Numbered from the stretch's first letter, positions 1-10,817 are shown. The stretch is DNA of 64,000 nucleotides from Symbiodinium natans (GCA_905221605.1 CAJNDS010000548.1:41001-105000); one strand, 5' to 3'. The notes: generated from the letters alone by a model not told the origin. Translations and numbers: made by a program.

Positions 1-70
1 TATCGGGATTTTCTAGGGGGTTGCTAGAATCCCCATTAAGGACTGTTGGTATAAGGGGGAACACCCCAAC
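1..70. mobile_element. MITE family A, copy A1, cut by window edge
   Basis: This is the right half of a foldback element seen seven more times. It ends in TAAGGACTGTTGGTATAAGG followed by GGGAACACCCCAAC. The full element (19669-19766) has about 31-bp terminal inverted repeats (TIRs) and no coding capacity. Confidence 0.7.
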
Positions 71-889
71 CTTACACCCCTCAAATCCCAAACGGACCCA
101 AAATGGCCAAAGCCTGGTTCCAGCCCCGAGCTTTCTTGGAACACCGGGAACACCCTGAATGTCACACGGAGGGGAGCTGTGGCTTGCACTTGACGCGAGT
201 GGTGAGAGGGCTTAGGGTTTAGGGTTTAGGGTTTAAGGTGGGGGGAAGGTGAAGCTGTTGCCTTGTGAGCTACCTGAAACCGTACTTACCCAACAAACAG
301 TAGGTATAACCCCATAAAAAGTTCTTGGTGACTGCAGTGCCACGTAAACCTTAAGCCCCGAATCACACACAAGGTGGCCGTGGCTGGGGAAGTAGGGCTC
401 CCGTCCTCCTAAGCAGAGTTCGTGACTTCAATGGACAGCGAAGAAGATTGAAAGCTCTGACTCCCGAAGCCCGGGGCGCCGTAGGCGACTAGGCTGTATG
501 GGGTGTTGGGTTCAGGACTTTGGGGGCTGGGATCCTAAACCCTCAACCCGAAACCCAAACCCGAAGATGTAAAGTCCGGGTGGCAACCTTAAGCCTAAAC
601 CTCCCAAATCTTACCCTAAACCCTAAACCCTAAACCCTAAACCCTAAACCCTAAACCCTAAACCCTAGACCCATTGAGAGGCTGCGTCCATGCAAAGGTT
701 CAGGGCCCATTTCGGACGCCAGGGCAGCACGGTTTAGAATTTTGAGGTGTTTGGGTTTAGGGTTTATACGTCTTTGGTTTATTTTTCTAGGTTTAGGCTT
801 TAGGGTTTGGGGTTGAGGGTTGAAGGTCCCTCAACCTCGAGTTTGGGGTTTTGGGTTCTAGTTGGCTCGGAGTAGCCGTTGATCTGCAG
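71..889. other. unassigned stretch with short telomeric tracts
   Basis: It holds three TTTAGGG units at 212-236, about nine CCCTAAA units at 603-668 and degenerate G-rich units at 745-830. Short open segments near 157-208 and 690-735 are too weak to call. Confidence 0.5.
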
Positions 890-934
890 GAGAGCGATCA
901 TGAGGACGACATGAAGCGCGAGAAAGAGAGGCCG
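890..934 (+). CDS. candidate exon, highly charged peptide
   Basis: The exon starts after CTGCAG and ends before GTTGTG. It holds 15 codons in phase 0, reading ESDHEDDMKREKERP. The acidic then basic make-up resembles the next candidate exon at 1661, so both may belong to one gene. The frame stays open upstream to 872. No family is recognised. The telomeric polarity around it (G-rich before, C-rich after) is opposite to most exons in the window. Confidence 0.45.
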
Positions 935-1559
935 GTTGTGAGAAACACTTTGTGCGTTTCAGCGGCTTTTCAAGGGCCCCCTCAAGAATAGGCCCCTAAA
1001 CGCCTCCTAAATACCCCTAAACCGGAAGCCCGACAGGAGTTGTTGTAGGTTTTTGTTGGCACTTCTATTGGAGCAAGCTGCCCCTTGAGTGCCCTGCGGA
1101 TTTAGGGCCAGGGCAAGGTTATGTAAGCAGAGGGGGGTTGACTCGAATGCCATACGAAAGGCAGGTCTTGTCAGGAGGCTGTAGGGTTTAGGCAAGTGTC
1201 AGGCAGATGCGTGAGACTTTCAATTTACTCTTGGGTGGACTCGGACTAGTTCATCGGTCTTGTTTTGGCCAGTGGTTGAATTGCAAGGATGCCTTCACTG
1301 CTGTTTGCAGGGTTTTTTGGGGGCGATCACGCGCTTCTGCCCTCAACGTCAATCGGCGTTTACTTTGTGGTACTTTACTGTAACTTTAGATCCTTACCTT
1401 TTTTGGGTTTATTGGGTTTCCTATTAAAGCAGCTGAAAGTTTAATTTATAGCTACCCTCCTGAGTGCAGCCAAGTTTAGTCATGTTTTGAGGCGGGAGCC
1501 CGATGGGTTGAGGCACTCCTTGGTGTTTCCGAAGCCAGCAGTCACACCTGTCAAGGACT

Positions 1560-1613
1560 TACCCTAAACCCTAAACCCTAAACCCTAAAGCCTAAAGCCT
1601 AAACCCTAAACCC
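1560..1613. repeat. telomeric tract (CCCTAAA)n
   Basis: About seven units, two of them CCTAAAG variants, upstream of the exon at 1661. Confidence 0.85.
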
Positions 1614-1660
1614 TTATGGTTCAGGGCTCGCTGCCCCCCATCTCGCGCACCCGTTTCCAG

Positions 1661-1725
1661 GGAGCTGACCCAGAAAAACCTGCATTCGGTGGAGTACTCC
1701 ACGGAGGAAGACGACGAGGCCGGAC
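1661..1725 (+). CDS. candidate exon, acidic peptide, followed by a MITE intron
   Basis: It follows TTTCCAG and ends before GTGTAC. The preferred frame includes LTQKNLHSVEYSTEEDDEAG; a second frame is also open. The sequence from the donor to 1852 is a family B element whose last bases are CCTAG. The frame continues without a stop into the segment at 1853, so 1726-1852 can be read as an intron made almost entirely of a mobile element. Confidence 0.5.
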
Positions 1726-1740
1726 GTGTACACTCTCCTA

Positions 1741-1852
1741 GGATGCCCAGCAGTACCCTTATTCCCTTTTTTTGGGGGGTTCAGGTTCCCTTATAAACCC
1801 CTTTAAGCAAAAAAGGGCACCCTTTTTAAGCCTAGGCGACTAGGCAGCCTAG
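1741..1852. mobile_element. MITE family B, copy B1
   Basis: It carries the family core CCCTTATTCCC, then GGTTCCCTTATAAACCCC and AAAAAGGGCACCC, and ends CTAGGCAGCCTAG. No coding capacity. See copies at 5504, 44056, 48512, 55612, 59120, 60695 and 63422. Confidence 0.7.
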
Positions 1853-1943
1853 TCTCCCTGTGGGCAAATTCGGGTCGCGTATCATGTGCCACTCACAGGG
1901 CCAGTTTTGGCTGGCTCTTAAAGCAGTACAGGACATCAATCGG
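1853..1943 (+). CDS. candidate exon between two MITEs
   Basis: This 91-bp open segment lies exactly between the end of MITE B1 (CCTAG) and the start of MITE A2. If the exon at 1661 ends in phase 1, the frame here stays open throughout and includes SGRVSCATHRASFGWLLKQY. It has the size of other exons in the window. The product is unknown. Confidence 0.4.
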
Positions 1944-2044
1944 CATGTTCCCCCTTATAGCAACAGTCCTTACTAGGGATTGCAAGCAATAGGGGGTACT
2001 CTAATCCCTGTGAAGGACTGCTAATCTAAGGGGAACATCCCAAC
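1944..2044. mobile_element. MITE family A, copy A2
   Basis: The left end CATGTTCCCCCTTATAGCAA and right end GGGGAACATCCCAAC are inverted repeats. The core has the family AGTCCTTA...AAGGACT pairing. Confidence 0.8.
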
Positions 2045-2689
2045 ATTTAGGCAGTAACCTCGGGCCCTAGTAGTCTGCACGGACAAGAGTCAACCCCCGG
2101 GGCAAGCCGCGCCATAAAAAGTTGTTGGCCCCCAGCATGTGGGAGAACTAAGCAGCTGTAGAAACCTGGGACCCCTTTTTACCTACAGCTTTATGGGTTC
2201 TACATACCAATTAAGGGTTACCTACAGTTTTATGGCTTCTACCTACTAATTAAGGGGTAGTTCCTACTAACGCATAGGTAAAGAGAGTCCCAGGAAGTCA
2301 CCGCGTCCAGCGCTTCCAACGCTCCAGGTTTGGCAGGCCCAAACCTGTCCACATGCCGAATCCAGCGCGACCGCAGGGCTAGAACAGCTTTTCACGCAAC
2401 CGAGTCAGGCATCGAGTAGCCAGGGGACAATGTCCCAAGGCAAAAATGGAATGGGTTCGGTAGAGCATGACCGGCTGTGCGGGGGCGGGGGCGGAGGGGG
2501 GAAGGGACAGGGCCTAACCTTCGTTTTCTCCAGGCCACAGATTATGGGGGCATCCAATTCGGGGGAGTCACATGATTTTCAGGTTTTTGCCCGCTCCTGC
2601 ATATTTGATGGAGGCCCCTTTCCTTGGGACTGAAACCCAAACATATTCTGTTTGGAATATGCTGTTGCTTCCGCTGCTACTAGTACAAA
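2045..2689. other. unassigned; one open frame
   Basis: A plus-strand frame is open from about 2271 to 2633. It is GC-rich and ends in a G-rich run, has no recognisable domain and no clear splice sites. I see no telomeric tract here. Confidence 0.3.
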
Positions 2690-3126
<437 letters not shown>

Positions 3127-3440
3127 GGCGTCACGTTCTTAATTGATCGCAGGGGTTTTGTGGCGTGCAATTTTCGTGTTAAGAGACGAAAACCTCGGTA
3201 TTTACAGTGTTTCCTGGCTTTGTCCGTTTACGGACACGAAAAATGGACGTGTAAAAAGTCCCGCAAACTACTTTCAACTACTTTAGGCGCAGGAGGAAAA
3301 CATCGGTATTTACAGTGTTTTCGGGCTTCAAAAACGGTCAATTACAGGGCCTACTTTGCGCAGACGTGTTCTCAGAACAGAGGAAAAGACCGGTATTTAC
3401 AGCGTTTCGCGGGTTTTCTAAGATGTGGCCAAACTTGTCC
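3127..3440. repeat. three diverged tandem units
   Basis: The core CGGTATTTACAGYGTTTC occurs at 3196, 3304 and 3391, each followed by a short GGC/TTT-rich stretch. The spacing is 109 and 87 bp. No gene is seen. Confidence 0.6.
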
Positions 3441-4376
3441 TTAAACCCGAACGCCTCCAGCAAGCCGAACAGTCGTGCACCCTGAAATCCGAAACCCCGA
3501 AACCTGAAGCAAGCCCAAGAGTCGTGCACCCTTAAAATCTCAACCCCACAGCGTCAAGCACGTCCCCAGAAAAAACACAAAACATCTGGAGCCTGAAACC
3601 CCAAACCCCATGTGTACCCTGAATGACAAAGCAGTCCCACAGTGCACCCCCTTAAACCTTAAATCCCATAGAAAAAGCCCAAAAGTCCTTTCACCTTACA
3701 GCCTCAACCCCAAACCCTTCCCTTAAACCCTCAACCCCAAATCCCAAAAAAGCCCAGAAGATCCCTAAACCCTCCACTGTGAATCCCAAAAAGCCGAAAA
3801 GATCCCGAAACCCTCCACTGTGAGCCCAAAAGGTCTTACCCTTAAACCCTAAACCCCAAATCCCAAAAAACCTCAAAAGGTCTCTACCCTCAAGCCCCAA
3901 ACCCTAAACCCTCCACTGTAAGCCCAAAATGTCTTGCCCTGAAACCCTAAACCCCAGATGCCAAAAAAAACCAAAAGATCTGTAGGCTGAAACCTCAAAC
4001 CCCATATTTCCACTGGAAGCCCAAAAGGTTCCCAAAAAAGCCCAAAAGATCTGTACCTGCAAACCCTAAACCCTCCACTGTGAGCCCAAAAGATCTTGCC
4101 CCTAAACCAACCAAAAAAACAGAGGAAAACAGTAGACAGCGTGGTCAAGCGTGCACAAAGCCCAGCACGACCCCCATGTGTGCACAAAGCACAGCACGTA
4201 ATTACCCCCCCAACCCCTCAGCATGGTCATGTGTGCACAAAGCACAGCACGTAATTACCCCCCCCCCCACCCCCCCCCACCCCCCCCAACCCGTCAAACG
4301 CAAAAAAACCAGAGAAAACGATAGAAAAAGTCAAAAAACAGCAGAAAACACCATGATCAGTTAAGAGCGTGTCACC
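3441..4376. repeat. degenerate C-rich repeats (AACCCCAAA / CCCAAAAG)
   Basis: Telomere-like units have drifted to AAACCCCAAATCCC with interspersed CCCAAAAGATC. At the end, two copies of a GCACAAAGCACAGCACGTAATTA motif occur near 4190 and 4235. No gene is seen. Confidence 0.7.
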
Positions 4377-4378
4377 TC

Positions 4379-4455
<77 letters not shown>
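4377..4455. repeat. (CTA)n microsatellite
   Basis: About 26 CTA units, the same motif and strand as the larger tract at 3001-3125. Confidence 0.95.
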
Positions 4456-4974
4456 GTACTGCTACTAGTGCTTGCAAGTACGACTACCTCCACGACCACG
4501 ACGAGATAACCACTACCACTACAACTACCCACTGCCACTACCACGACTCAACGCCTTGGCACAGGAGAGCTCGACTGTCTTCTGATGCAGCATGCTCCTA
4601 ACCTTTCCAAGAAAGGTGACGTAGGGAGCTTTCAGAATTGGCTTGCCATGTTTCTTGGCAGACCCTGGGTATTCTCTGCGCCTGGAAGGATTCAGTTTCC
4701 CACACGACGCCCAACAGCAACTTTGCCAGGAGCACAAGAATACCCACTAGGGCTCACTAGGGACCCACGGCACTCAAGTTCCGCAGCTTTTAGGGTTGAG
4801 GGTTTTAGGGTTGATTCATTGGTGGTTTTCGGGTTTAGGGTTTTAGGGTTCTAGGGATTGAGGGTTTGTGGGTTTTAGGGTTAGCGGATTCAGAGGTGTT
4901 TGCTCATTGGTGAGGGGATGTTTTTTGGGGCCCTCAGGGCATTTCAGACTTAGCTGCTCCTCTCATCTGACCAG
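4456..4974. other. unassigned; overlapping short frames and G-rich telomere variants
   Basis: Both strands are open across 4525-4780 (70-89 codons) without a recognisable motif, so no strand can be chosen. Degenerate GGGTTTAGGGTTTT units fill 4790-4890. Confidence 0.4.
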
Positions 4975-5044
4975 AAGGTGGCTGATGGGATCTCCCTTGC
5001 CAGCCCCATTGTTCCCAACATGAGCCTCAGATTCCGGCCCTTCA
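4975..5044 (+). CDS. candidate exon
   Basis: It follows the pyrimidine-rich acceptor CTCATCTGACCAG and ends before GGTGCGG. The frame reads KVADGISLASPIVPNMSLRF plus a few residues. It is followed 15 bp later by a (TTTAGGG)n tract at 5062-5113. The family is unknown. Confidence 0.5.
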
Positions 5045-5425
5045 GGGTGCGGTTGCTTGGGGTTGAGGGTCTAGGGTCTAGGGTTTAGGGTTTAGGGTTT
5101 AGGGTTTAGGATTTAGGGCTCAGGGTTCAGGGGGGCACGTTTAGGATCTAGGGGGCATTCCCCGTCAGCCACCCAGTGCGGATTCAAGCTTCCGGAGAGC
5201 CCACTGCCTCTGCTTCTGCGCCAGGCGGAAGAAAATCCTAAACCTGAATCCGAAAAAAAACCTTAAATCTCAAACCCTAAACCCTAAACCCTAAACCCTA
5301 AAGCTCGAAAACCCCAAATTTGAGACTCCTAGGCCCGAAATACGGGGGACTGGGCTCACGGGAGCCTCTTCAGCCACACTGTACGGTTGACGATGGGCCA
5401 TCGTCACAGTTTACACAATGCTGGG

Positions 5426-5503
5426 ATTGGGTTTAGGGTTTAGGGTTTAGGGTTTAGGGTTTCGGGTTTCGGGTTTAGGGTTTAGGGTTTAGGGTTTAGG
5501 GTT
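5426..5503. repeat. telomeric tract (TTTAGGG)n abutting MITE B2
   Basis: About twelve units, two of them TTTCGGG, run straight into the middle of a family B element. The left part of that element is missing. Confidence 0.85.
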
Positions 5504-5583
5504 TGGGGGTTTAGGTTCCCCTTGTAAACCCCTTTAAGCAAAAAAGGGCACCCTTTTTAAGCCTTGGTTACTGGGCAGCCTAG
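5504..5583. mobile_element. MITE family B, copy B2, left end replaced by telomeric repeat
   Basis: It matches B1 from GGTTCCC through AAAAAAGGGCACCC to the terminal GGGCAGCCTAG. The expected left third is absent and telomeric units stand in its place. Confidence 0.7.
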
Positions 5584-5622
5584 AATGTGAACCTGGACAA
5601 GCCCCATAAAGTTCGACATGTT
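5584..5622 (+). CDS. candidate exon starting at the end of MITE B2
   Basis: It begins one base after the element's terminal CCTAG and ends before a strong GTAAGC donor. It holds 13 codons in phase 0: NVNLDKPHKVRHV. The frame stays open well past the donor into AT-rich DNA, so a longer exon is possible. The function is unknown. Confidence 0.45.
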
Positions 5623-5916
5623 GTAAGCAAATGCATCTTCACGAGAGGTTCTAAACTTTTTTCAGAATACTTCTGTTTTGATGTGTACTTTCAGCGTTTA
5701 CCGCCAGCTGTTTATATATATATATATGTTCATATGTACATATTGGTGTTTTTTTTTTTAAATTCCTATGTTTATCAGTAATTGTACTTACTTGTGTGGC
5801 TTCAATTCATGCATTTCCGCCCTTCGCAGTTTATGTATTCACACAGTTCTGCATTACCATATGTATGTGCTTAGTTGCTTATGAGGCAATGCTTGTTGTT
5901 GACCTTCATGTTGTGT
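5623..5916. other. AT-rich unique stretch
   Basis: Markedly lower GC than its surroundings, with a TATATA run at 5715-5735 and a T run near 5750. Intron interior or 3' UTR are both possible. Confidence 0.5.
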
Positions 5917-6568
5917 AAACCCTAAACCCTAAACAAACCCTAAACCCTAAAACCCTAAACCCTGAACCCTGAACCCTGAACACCCTAAACCCTAAACAGT
6001 CAAAAGCGGCTTTCCAATTCCTACATCCTCAACCCTAAACCCTGAACCCTAAGCCCTCCCATAATCCCTAAATCCTAAATTCACGAGCCGCCAAACCCCG
6101 GAGTCAGACTGTACAACGAGATGCCATGCCGGCCAACGTTTTGTCGGCAACATCAGCCAGGACGGCGGGGACGGCGGATGCCGGACGCGCAAGGGTGTAG
6201 AGGTTTAGGGTTGAGGGTTGAGTGTTGAGGGTGTAGGGGTTCGGGGGTTTTAATGGTTGATGTTTTAGGGGTTCAGGGGTTTTGTGGTTGAGGGTTTAGG
6301 GGTTCAGGGGTTTTATGGTCGAGGGTTTAGGGGTTCAGGGGTTTAGGGTTGAGGGGTTGAGGAGTTTAGGGGGTTCAGGGGTTTAGGCGTTACGGGGGTT
6401 GTGTGGGCGGTCACGACGGGCGGGGAGCAACCCAAGCCTAGGGTCGTTGATGTGGGTGGTTCGTGGGTTTTCCTAACCCTAAACCCTACACCCTAACCCT
6501 AAACCCTAAACCCTAAACCCTAAACCCTAAACCCTAAACCCTAAACCCTAAACCCTAAACCCTAAACA
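5917..6568. repeat. telomeric tracts in alternating orientation
   Basis: C-strand units at 5917-5995 and 6030-6055, degenerate G-strand units at 6200-6390 and a clean C-strand array at 6477-6567. A GC-rich segment at 6105-6200 has several open frames and no clear choice. Confidence 0.8.
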
Positions 6569-6679
6569 ATTGTATGAGCCTCATCTTTTTAAATCCTAGG
6601 GGATGCGCACCCTATATTCGGAAGATCCCATGTGGGAGACCCGAGACTTTTTGCTTATTTGATTTATTAGTTTTTTTAT

Positions 6680-6861
6680 TTTTTTTTGGGGGGGGGAGGG
6701 GGGGGGGAGGGGGGGGGGGGCGGGGAGGGGGGGGGGGGGAGGGGGGGGGGCAGGGGGGGGGAGGGGGAGGGGGGGGGGGGGGGGGGGGAGAGGGGGGGGG
6801 GGAGGGGGGAGGGGGGGGAGGGGGGAGGGGGGGAGGGGGGGAGGGGAGGGGGGGGGGGGGA
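6680..6861. repeat. poly-G block 1
   Basis: Almost pure G on the plus strand, broken by single A. Gly-rich and Pro-rich reading frames here are artefacts of composition. Confidence 0.95.
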
Positions 6862-7195
6862 GCCTTAGACCCCCGAACCCTTTGAAGGCTCTGGCCCCCG
6901 TAAACCCTAACCTCAATCCTAAACCCTGTAAGCCTTGCACCTTGCAAGACTTTTAAAGGGAGGGCGGTGTGAGTGGGAGGGGGGGGGGCGTCGCAGGAGG
7001 GGTTTGGGGGGGTGAGGGGGTGGGGGGGTGCGGGGTGTAGGGGGGGGGTGGGGCGGGCGGGCGTGTGCTGGAGCCTTTAAATCATTGCCTCATCGGCGAG
7101 GGAGGGTCCCTGAACCCTAACCCTAAACCCTATAAGCCTTCCACTCTGCAACCCTGAAAACCCGCAACCCTCTTCGTGCCCTCCCTGTTGCTGGG

Positions 7196-7356
7196 AGGGG
7201 GGGGGAGGAGGGGGGGGGGCAGGGAGGGGGAGGGGGGGGGCGGGGGGGGGAGGGGGGGGGGGGGGGGGGGGAGGGGGGGGAGGGGGGGGGGGGGAGGGGA
7301 GGGGGGGGGAGGGGGGGGGAGGGGGGGGGAGGGGGGGGGAGGGGGGGGGGAGGGGG
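7196..7356. repeat. poly-G block 2
   Basis: Same make-up as 6680-6861. The flanks also resemble each other: both are followed by CCTTAGACCCC...CCCTTTGAAGGCTC and AACCCTGTAAGCCTT, so block and flank look duplicated. Confidence 0.9.
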
Positions 7357-8771
7357 CCGCCCTAAACCTTAAACCCTTTAGGCCTTGGAGCCTTAGACCC
7401 CTGAACCCTTTGAAGGCTCCAGCCCCCGTAAACCCTAAACCCCAAATCCTAACCCCTCAATCCTAAACCCTGTAAGCCTTACACCTTGCAAGACTTTTAA
7501 ACCCTAAACCTGAAACCCTGAACCCTAACCCTAAACCCTATAAGCCTTCCACCCTACAAGCCTGAAAACCCCCGAACCCTCTTCGTGCCCTCCCTGTTGC
7601 TGGTACTACATCCCAGACCCCAAACCCTAAACCCCAAACCTAAAACCCCAAACCCTGAAGCCCTAATCCCCCAACTCCAAAAACTAAACCCTAAACCCTA
7701 AACCCCAAACCCTAAACCCTGAACCCGAAACCTGACTTGCCATGAAGTGGTTGAGGGTGACCCGTGCTCGGAGTCTTGGAGTTTAGGGCTTAGGGTGCTT
7801 TAGGGGTCTAGGGTTTAGAGTTTACGGTTAGGGTTCAGGGTTTCGGGTTTAGGGTTTTTGGGACTGGGGTTTAGAGTTTATTGTGGTTTCGGGTTTAGGG
7901 TTTTGTAGCCCTTTTTTTAGTGCAGGGTCTGTGGGTTTTTGGGGTATTTCGGGTTCAGGGTATGGGGGTTTTGGGTCGCCAGTCTTAGTTTCATTCACAG
8001 ATCCGCTGCCCGGCTGTCCCAGTTCTCTGACCGATAGACAGGGACTTGACGCGCAGCTGGCATCACACAAATTTCGGTTTTAGGGTTTAGGGTTTGGCGC
8101 AGCAACCAGCAGATTCCCAACAAAACGCCGGAAAATCCTACAAGGCAAGAACCGAGACCCTCCACCCTGGATCTTATGCTGAATAGAGCGACTTGTTCAA
8201 ATGGGAGTTTACAAAAGTAAGGGACCCCCACATATAGAGCAGGACCCCTTACAATATAGACCCCAATAGGGCACCCCCATTTTCAAACCCGCAAATTAGA
8301 GTTTAGGGTTTTGGGGTTTTCGGATAGGCTATGTGGCGTTGGTCGTTGGGGTTGTAAGGGGATGTGGTGGTGTTTCAGGCTCCTTGCAATTAAGTCTACG
8401 AAGCTGGGGCATGCCCCTAAGCCTCCTAAACCTCCTCAGTCCTAAAAGAGTCTAGAGGGTTTAGGGTTTAGGATTTAGGGTTTAGGGTTTAGGGTTTATA
8501 AGGGATGAGGGTTTGGGGTCTTAGTCCGACACCGTGGCACCAAGTAGCTTAGGCAGTGCCACAGGACCGCATCCCTTCAACCAGCGCAATTGCCTTGTCC
8601 GCATGCCCAGAAACAGTCTTCACGTCCCCTAAACCCTAAACCCTAAACCCTAAACCCTAAACCCCAAACCCTAAACCCTAATCTGGATTCTAGTTTAGGC
8701 TTCAGGGTTGCGGGCTCACAATTGAGAGCTCTTCTTGGTATCAAAAATTACCTCAGGGGTGCCTGTGCAAG
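7357..8771. repeat. mostly degenerate telomere-like DNA
   Basis: C-rich units run to 7735 and G-rich units follow at 7785-7910 and 8078-8095. Cleaner tracts are (TTTAGGG)n at 8456-8500 and (CCCTAAA)n at 8626-8690. The segment between those two (about 8520-8630) is open on the minus strand (VKTVSGHADKAIALVEGMRS) but has no splice support. Confidence 0.5.
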
Positions 8772-8993
8772 TCAGCACCACCATCTCATTTCCACCAGCC
8801 CGTTTACCTCTTGACAAGCCAGACAGCATGAAGGGTTAGAGGCATTCGCTTTTGCAGACACCAGTGGCGTGACAAATTCCCTTTGTAAAGCTGCAAGCAG
8901 CTTCGAAAAGAGGTATCGCTGCTCGCTGTTCTTGAAGCCCGGCGCAAGAAGAAACAAACGTCCGCCAGAGTCGGCTCCGGTCGTACTCCGCAA
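8772..8993 (-). CDS. hypothetical open frame, minus strand
   Basis: A 73-codon frame from an ATG. Residues include FLLAPGFKNSEQRYLFSKLL, with ordinary amino-acid variety and no low complexity, unlike most frames here. It lies between C-strand and G-strand telomeric tracts like the plus-strand exons. No family is recognised. It is one of few minus-strand candidates. Confidence 0.35.
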   Translation of the reverse strand: MRSTTGADSGGRLFLLAPGFKNSEQRYLFSKLLAALQREFVTPLVSAKANASNPSCCLACQEVNGLVEMRWWC

Positions 8994-9001
8994 CCCTGAA
9001 C

Positions 9002-9050
9002 GGGTTTAGGGTTTAGGGTTTAGGGTTTAGGGTTTAGGGTCAAGGGTTTA
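9002..9050. repeat. telomeric tract (TTTAGGG)n
   Basis: About seven units. Confidence 0.85.
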
Positions 9051-9323
9051 GGGCTTGCCCGAAACCCTGAACGCAGAAGCACGAGACTTGCTCTTGGAAT
9101 CCGATTTCGCAGTCAATGTTACCTCAGCCCGACTCAGACACTCCTGGAGCTCCGTCGGGTGTATAGAACTCGAAACCCTAAACTCGAAAAACCCTACACC
9201 CTGAACCCTAAACCACACTCAAAGCCTCTAACTAAGGTTTAAAGCACGGCTCAGTATATTGTATCTACCCATGAAAAACCCGAAACCCTAAACCCTAAAC
9301 CCTTTAGGGATTAAGCTTTCAAG

Positions 9324-9405
9324 AATCCCGCGTCGATCAGGGGCTGGCGACAGCTTCGCGCCTTTTGCGCGAGGCAGAGGAAGCCCTGCAGGCAGAGTCT
9401 TCGGG
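9324..9405 (+). CDS. candidate exon, helical (TPR-like)
   Basis: It follows CTTTCAAG and ends before GTCTTA. The frame includes RVDQGLATASRLLREAEEAL, an Ala/Leu/Glu-rich amphipathic helix typical of TPR units. CCCTAAA units end about 20 bp upstream and a TTTAGGG array starts about 30 bp downstream. This is the first exon of the series that continues to about 58 kb. Confidence 0.6.
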
Positions 9406-9433
9406 GTCTTAAGGATTTCAGGGTTAGGGTTTG

Positions 9434-9543
9434 GGGTTTAGGGTTTAGGGTTTAGGGTTTAGGGTTTAGGGTTCAGGGTTTAGGGTTTAGGGTTTAGGGT
9501 ATAGGGGGTTAGGGTTTAGGGTTTAGGGTTTAGGGGTTTAGGC
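9434..9543. repeat. telomeric tract (TTTAGGG)n
   Basis: About fifteen units, with TTCAGGG and TATAGGG variants. Confidence 0.9.
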
Positions 9544-10087
9544 AGGGATAAGCCACCAAGCTGACCCTCGCAAGCCTACAGACCCTTTTTTGATTCTTAT
9601 GGAGGCCGATCCAAACTCGGCTTGATTTGCGCATGTCATGAGGTACCCGTGAACTACATCCCCCTTGGGAACTTTTTTTGTTTATATAAAACCCAAGAGG
9701 GTAACATATGATTTTTGTGAAAGTTCTAAGGGGAGTATAGTGAAGCCTGAATCCGGACGCGCCTAACCACAGGGAGCGGTTTCCCAAAAATGAAGCCGGA
9801 GCCAGGTTTGTGGGTTTTTTGGCGGGTTCCTTTTCCGAGGATTCGAGTACTTTGGGGGTGTATTAGGCTCAGCCCGATTTTGGCGAAAGCGCCACATGGT
9901 CGTCTCTTAAAGTTGTCGTCCATGTTCGGGGCATACCAGTCGGCCCCTGAGGGCATTCGAGTCACCTTCAACACTGCATGCAGAAGGCTTGGACCTTAAG
10001 ATCTGGCTAACGATGAGGGCTACGATGAGGGCTTCAATGATGGCTTTCGCCCGAAGTGATTTGGCATAACGACAGATTTAAAAGGAT
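9544..10087. other. unique stretch with overlapping open frames on both strands
   Basis: Plus-strand 9790-9999 (69 codons) and minus-strand 9726-9974 and 9530-9787 are open with no recognisable motif, so no gene can be assigned. The segment at 9811-9840 closely matches the exon at 63291-63319. Confidence 0.4.
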
Positions 10088-10177
10088 AAACCCTAACCCC
10101 TAAACCCTAAACCCTAAACCCTAAACCCTACTGTAAACCCTAAACCCTAAACCAATTACTCTTGTTCAAGTCTGCAG

Positions 10178-10290
10178 GCTGGCAGGCAGCCATAGAGTCC
10201 GCAAAACAGAACTGAGCCCGTCCACCATGGCAGGGCCTCAAAGTGATTCGAGCGAGATGAACTCGGGATGCACTGAATCCGAACTGCCAG
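10178..10290 (+). CDS. candidate exon
   Basis: It follows TCTGCAG and ends at CTGCCAG before GCTTAGGG, a GC donor inside a telomeric-type unit. One frame is open across the whole exon and includes HRVRKTELSPSTMAGPQSDS. (CCCTAAA)n ends at 10154 and (TTTAGGG)n starts at 10312. The family is unknown; it may be a linker. Confidence 0.45.
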
Positions 10291-10311
10291 GCTTAGGGTG
10301 GTTTCTTAGGC

Positions 10312-10386
10312 TTAGGGTTTAGGGTTTAGGGTTTAGGGTTTAGGGTTTAGGGTTTAAGGTTCAGGGTTTAGGGTTTAGGGTTTAGG
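10312..10386. repeat. telomeric tract (TTTAGGG)n
   Basis: About ten units directly after the exon at 10178. Confidence 0.9.
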
Positions 10387-10491
10387 GGTTTCTTGCCCAT
10401 CGCCCAGTATCTGAAACACCCAAGCTCAAACTCCCGAGCCTGGGTGTCCCAGATCCTCCAAACATCAGCAAACCCGAAGCCCCCCCTGAAC

Positions 10492-10546
10492 CCTAAACCC
10501 TAAACCCTAAACCCTAAACCCTAAACCCTAAACCCTAAACCCTAAA
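10492..10546. repeat. telomeric tract (CCCTAAA)n
   Basis: About eight units. A second, less regular tract lies at 10650-10712. Confidence 0.9.
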
Positions 10547-10601
10547 CTGTAAACCTTCCTTCTATGGCGCCCCAACGCCATCTAATCCACTTCGCCCACA
10601 G

Positions 10602-10641
10602 GAGCTAAGAAACGTCTCTAGGGCCCCCAAAGCCCACCAAA
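10602..10641 (+). CDS. candidate small exon with consensus splice sites
   Basis: It follows TTCGCCCACAG and ends before GTAAGC. The 40 bp encode ELRNVSRAPKAHQ. The splice sites are stronger than the coding signal. Confidence 0.45.
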
Positions 10642-10739
10642 GTAAGCCCGGACCCTAAACCCCAAACCCTAAACCCTAAACTCTAAACCCTAAACCCTAG
10701 ACCCTAAACCCCACTCTGGAGAAGTGACCTGGGGGGGAG

Positions 10740-10817
10740 GATGAGCAGAACGAGAGCGCCCTGGCGTGTGCAGAGAAGGCTCGCGGTTTGCCCTCTGATG
10801 TCATGCCAGGGAAGTAC
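10740..10817 (+). CDS. candidate exon, TPR-like
   Basis: The frame includes DEQNESALACAEKARGLPSD and ends before GTAGGGTTTAGGG, where the donor leads into the telomeric tract. The pattern of alternating Ala, Leu and charged residues followed by a loop fits the second helix of a TPR. A C-strand tract lies upstream. Confidence 0.6.

Noticed and set aside
6574-7466. Gly-rich and Pro-rich proteins
   Set aside because: Products of poly-G composition, open in several frames on both strands.
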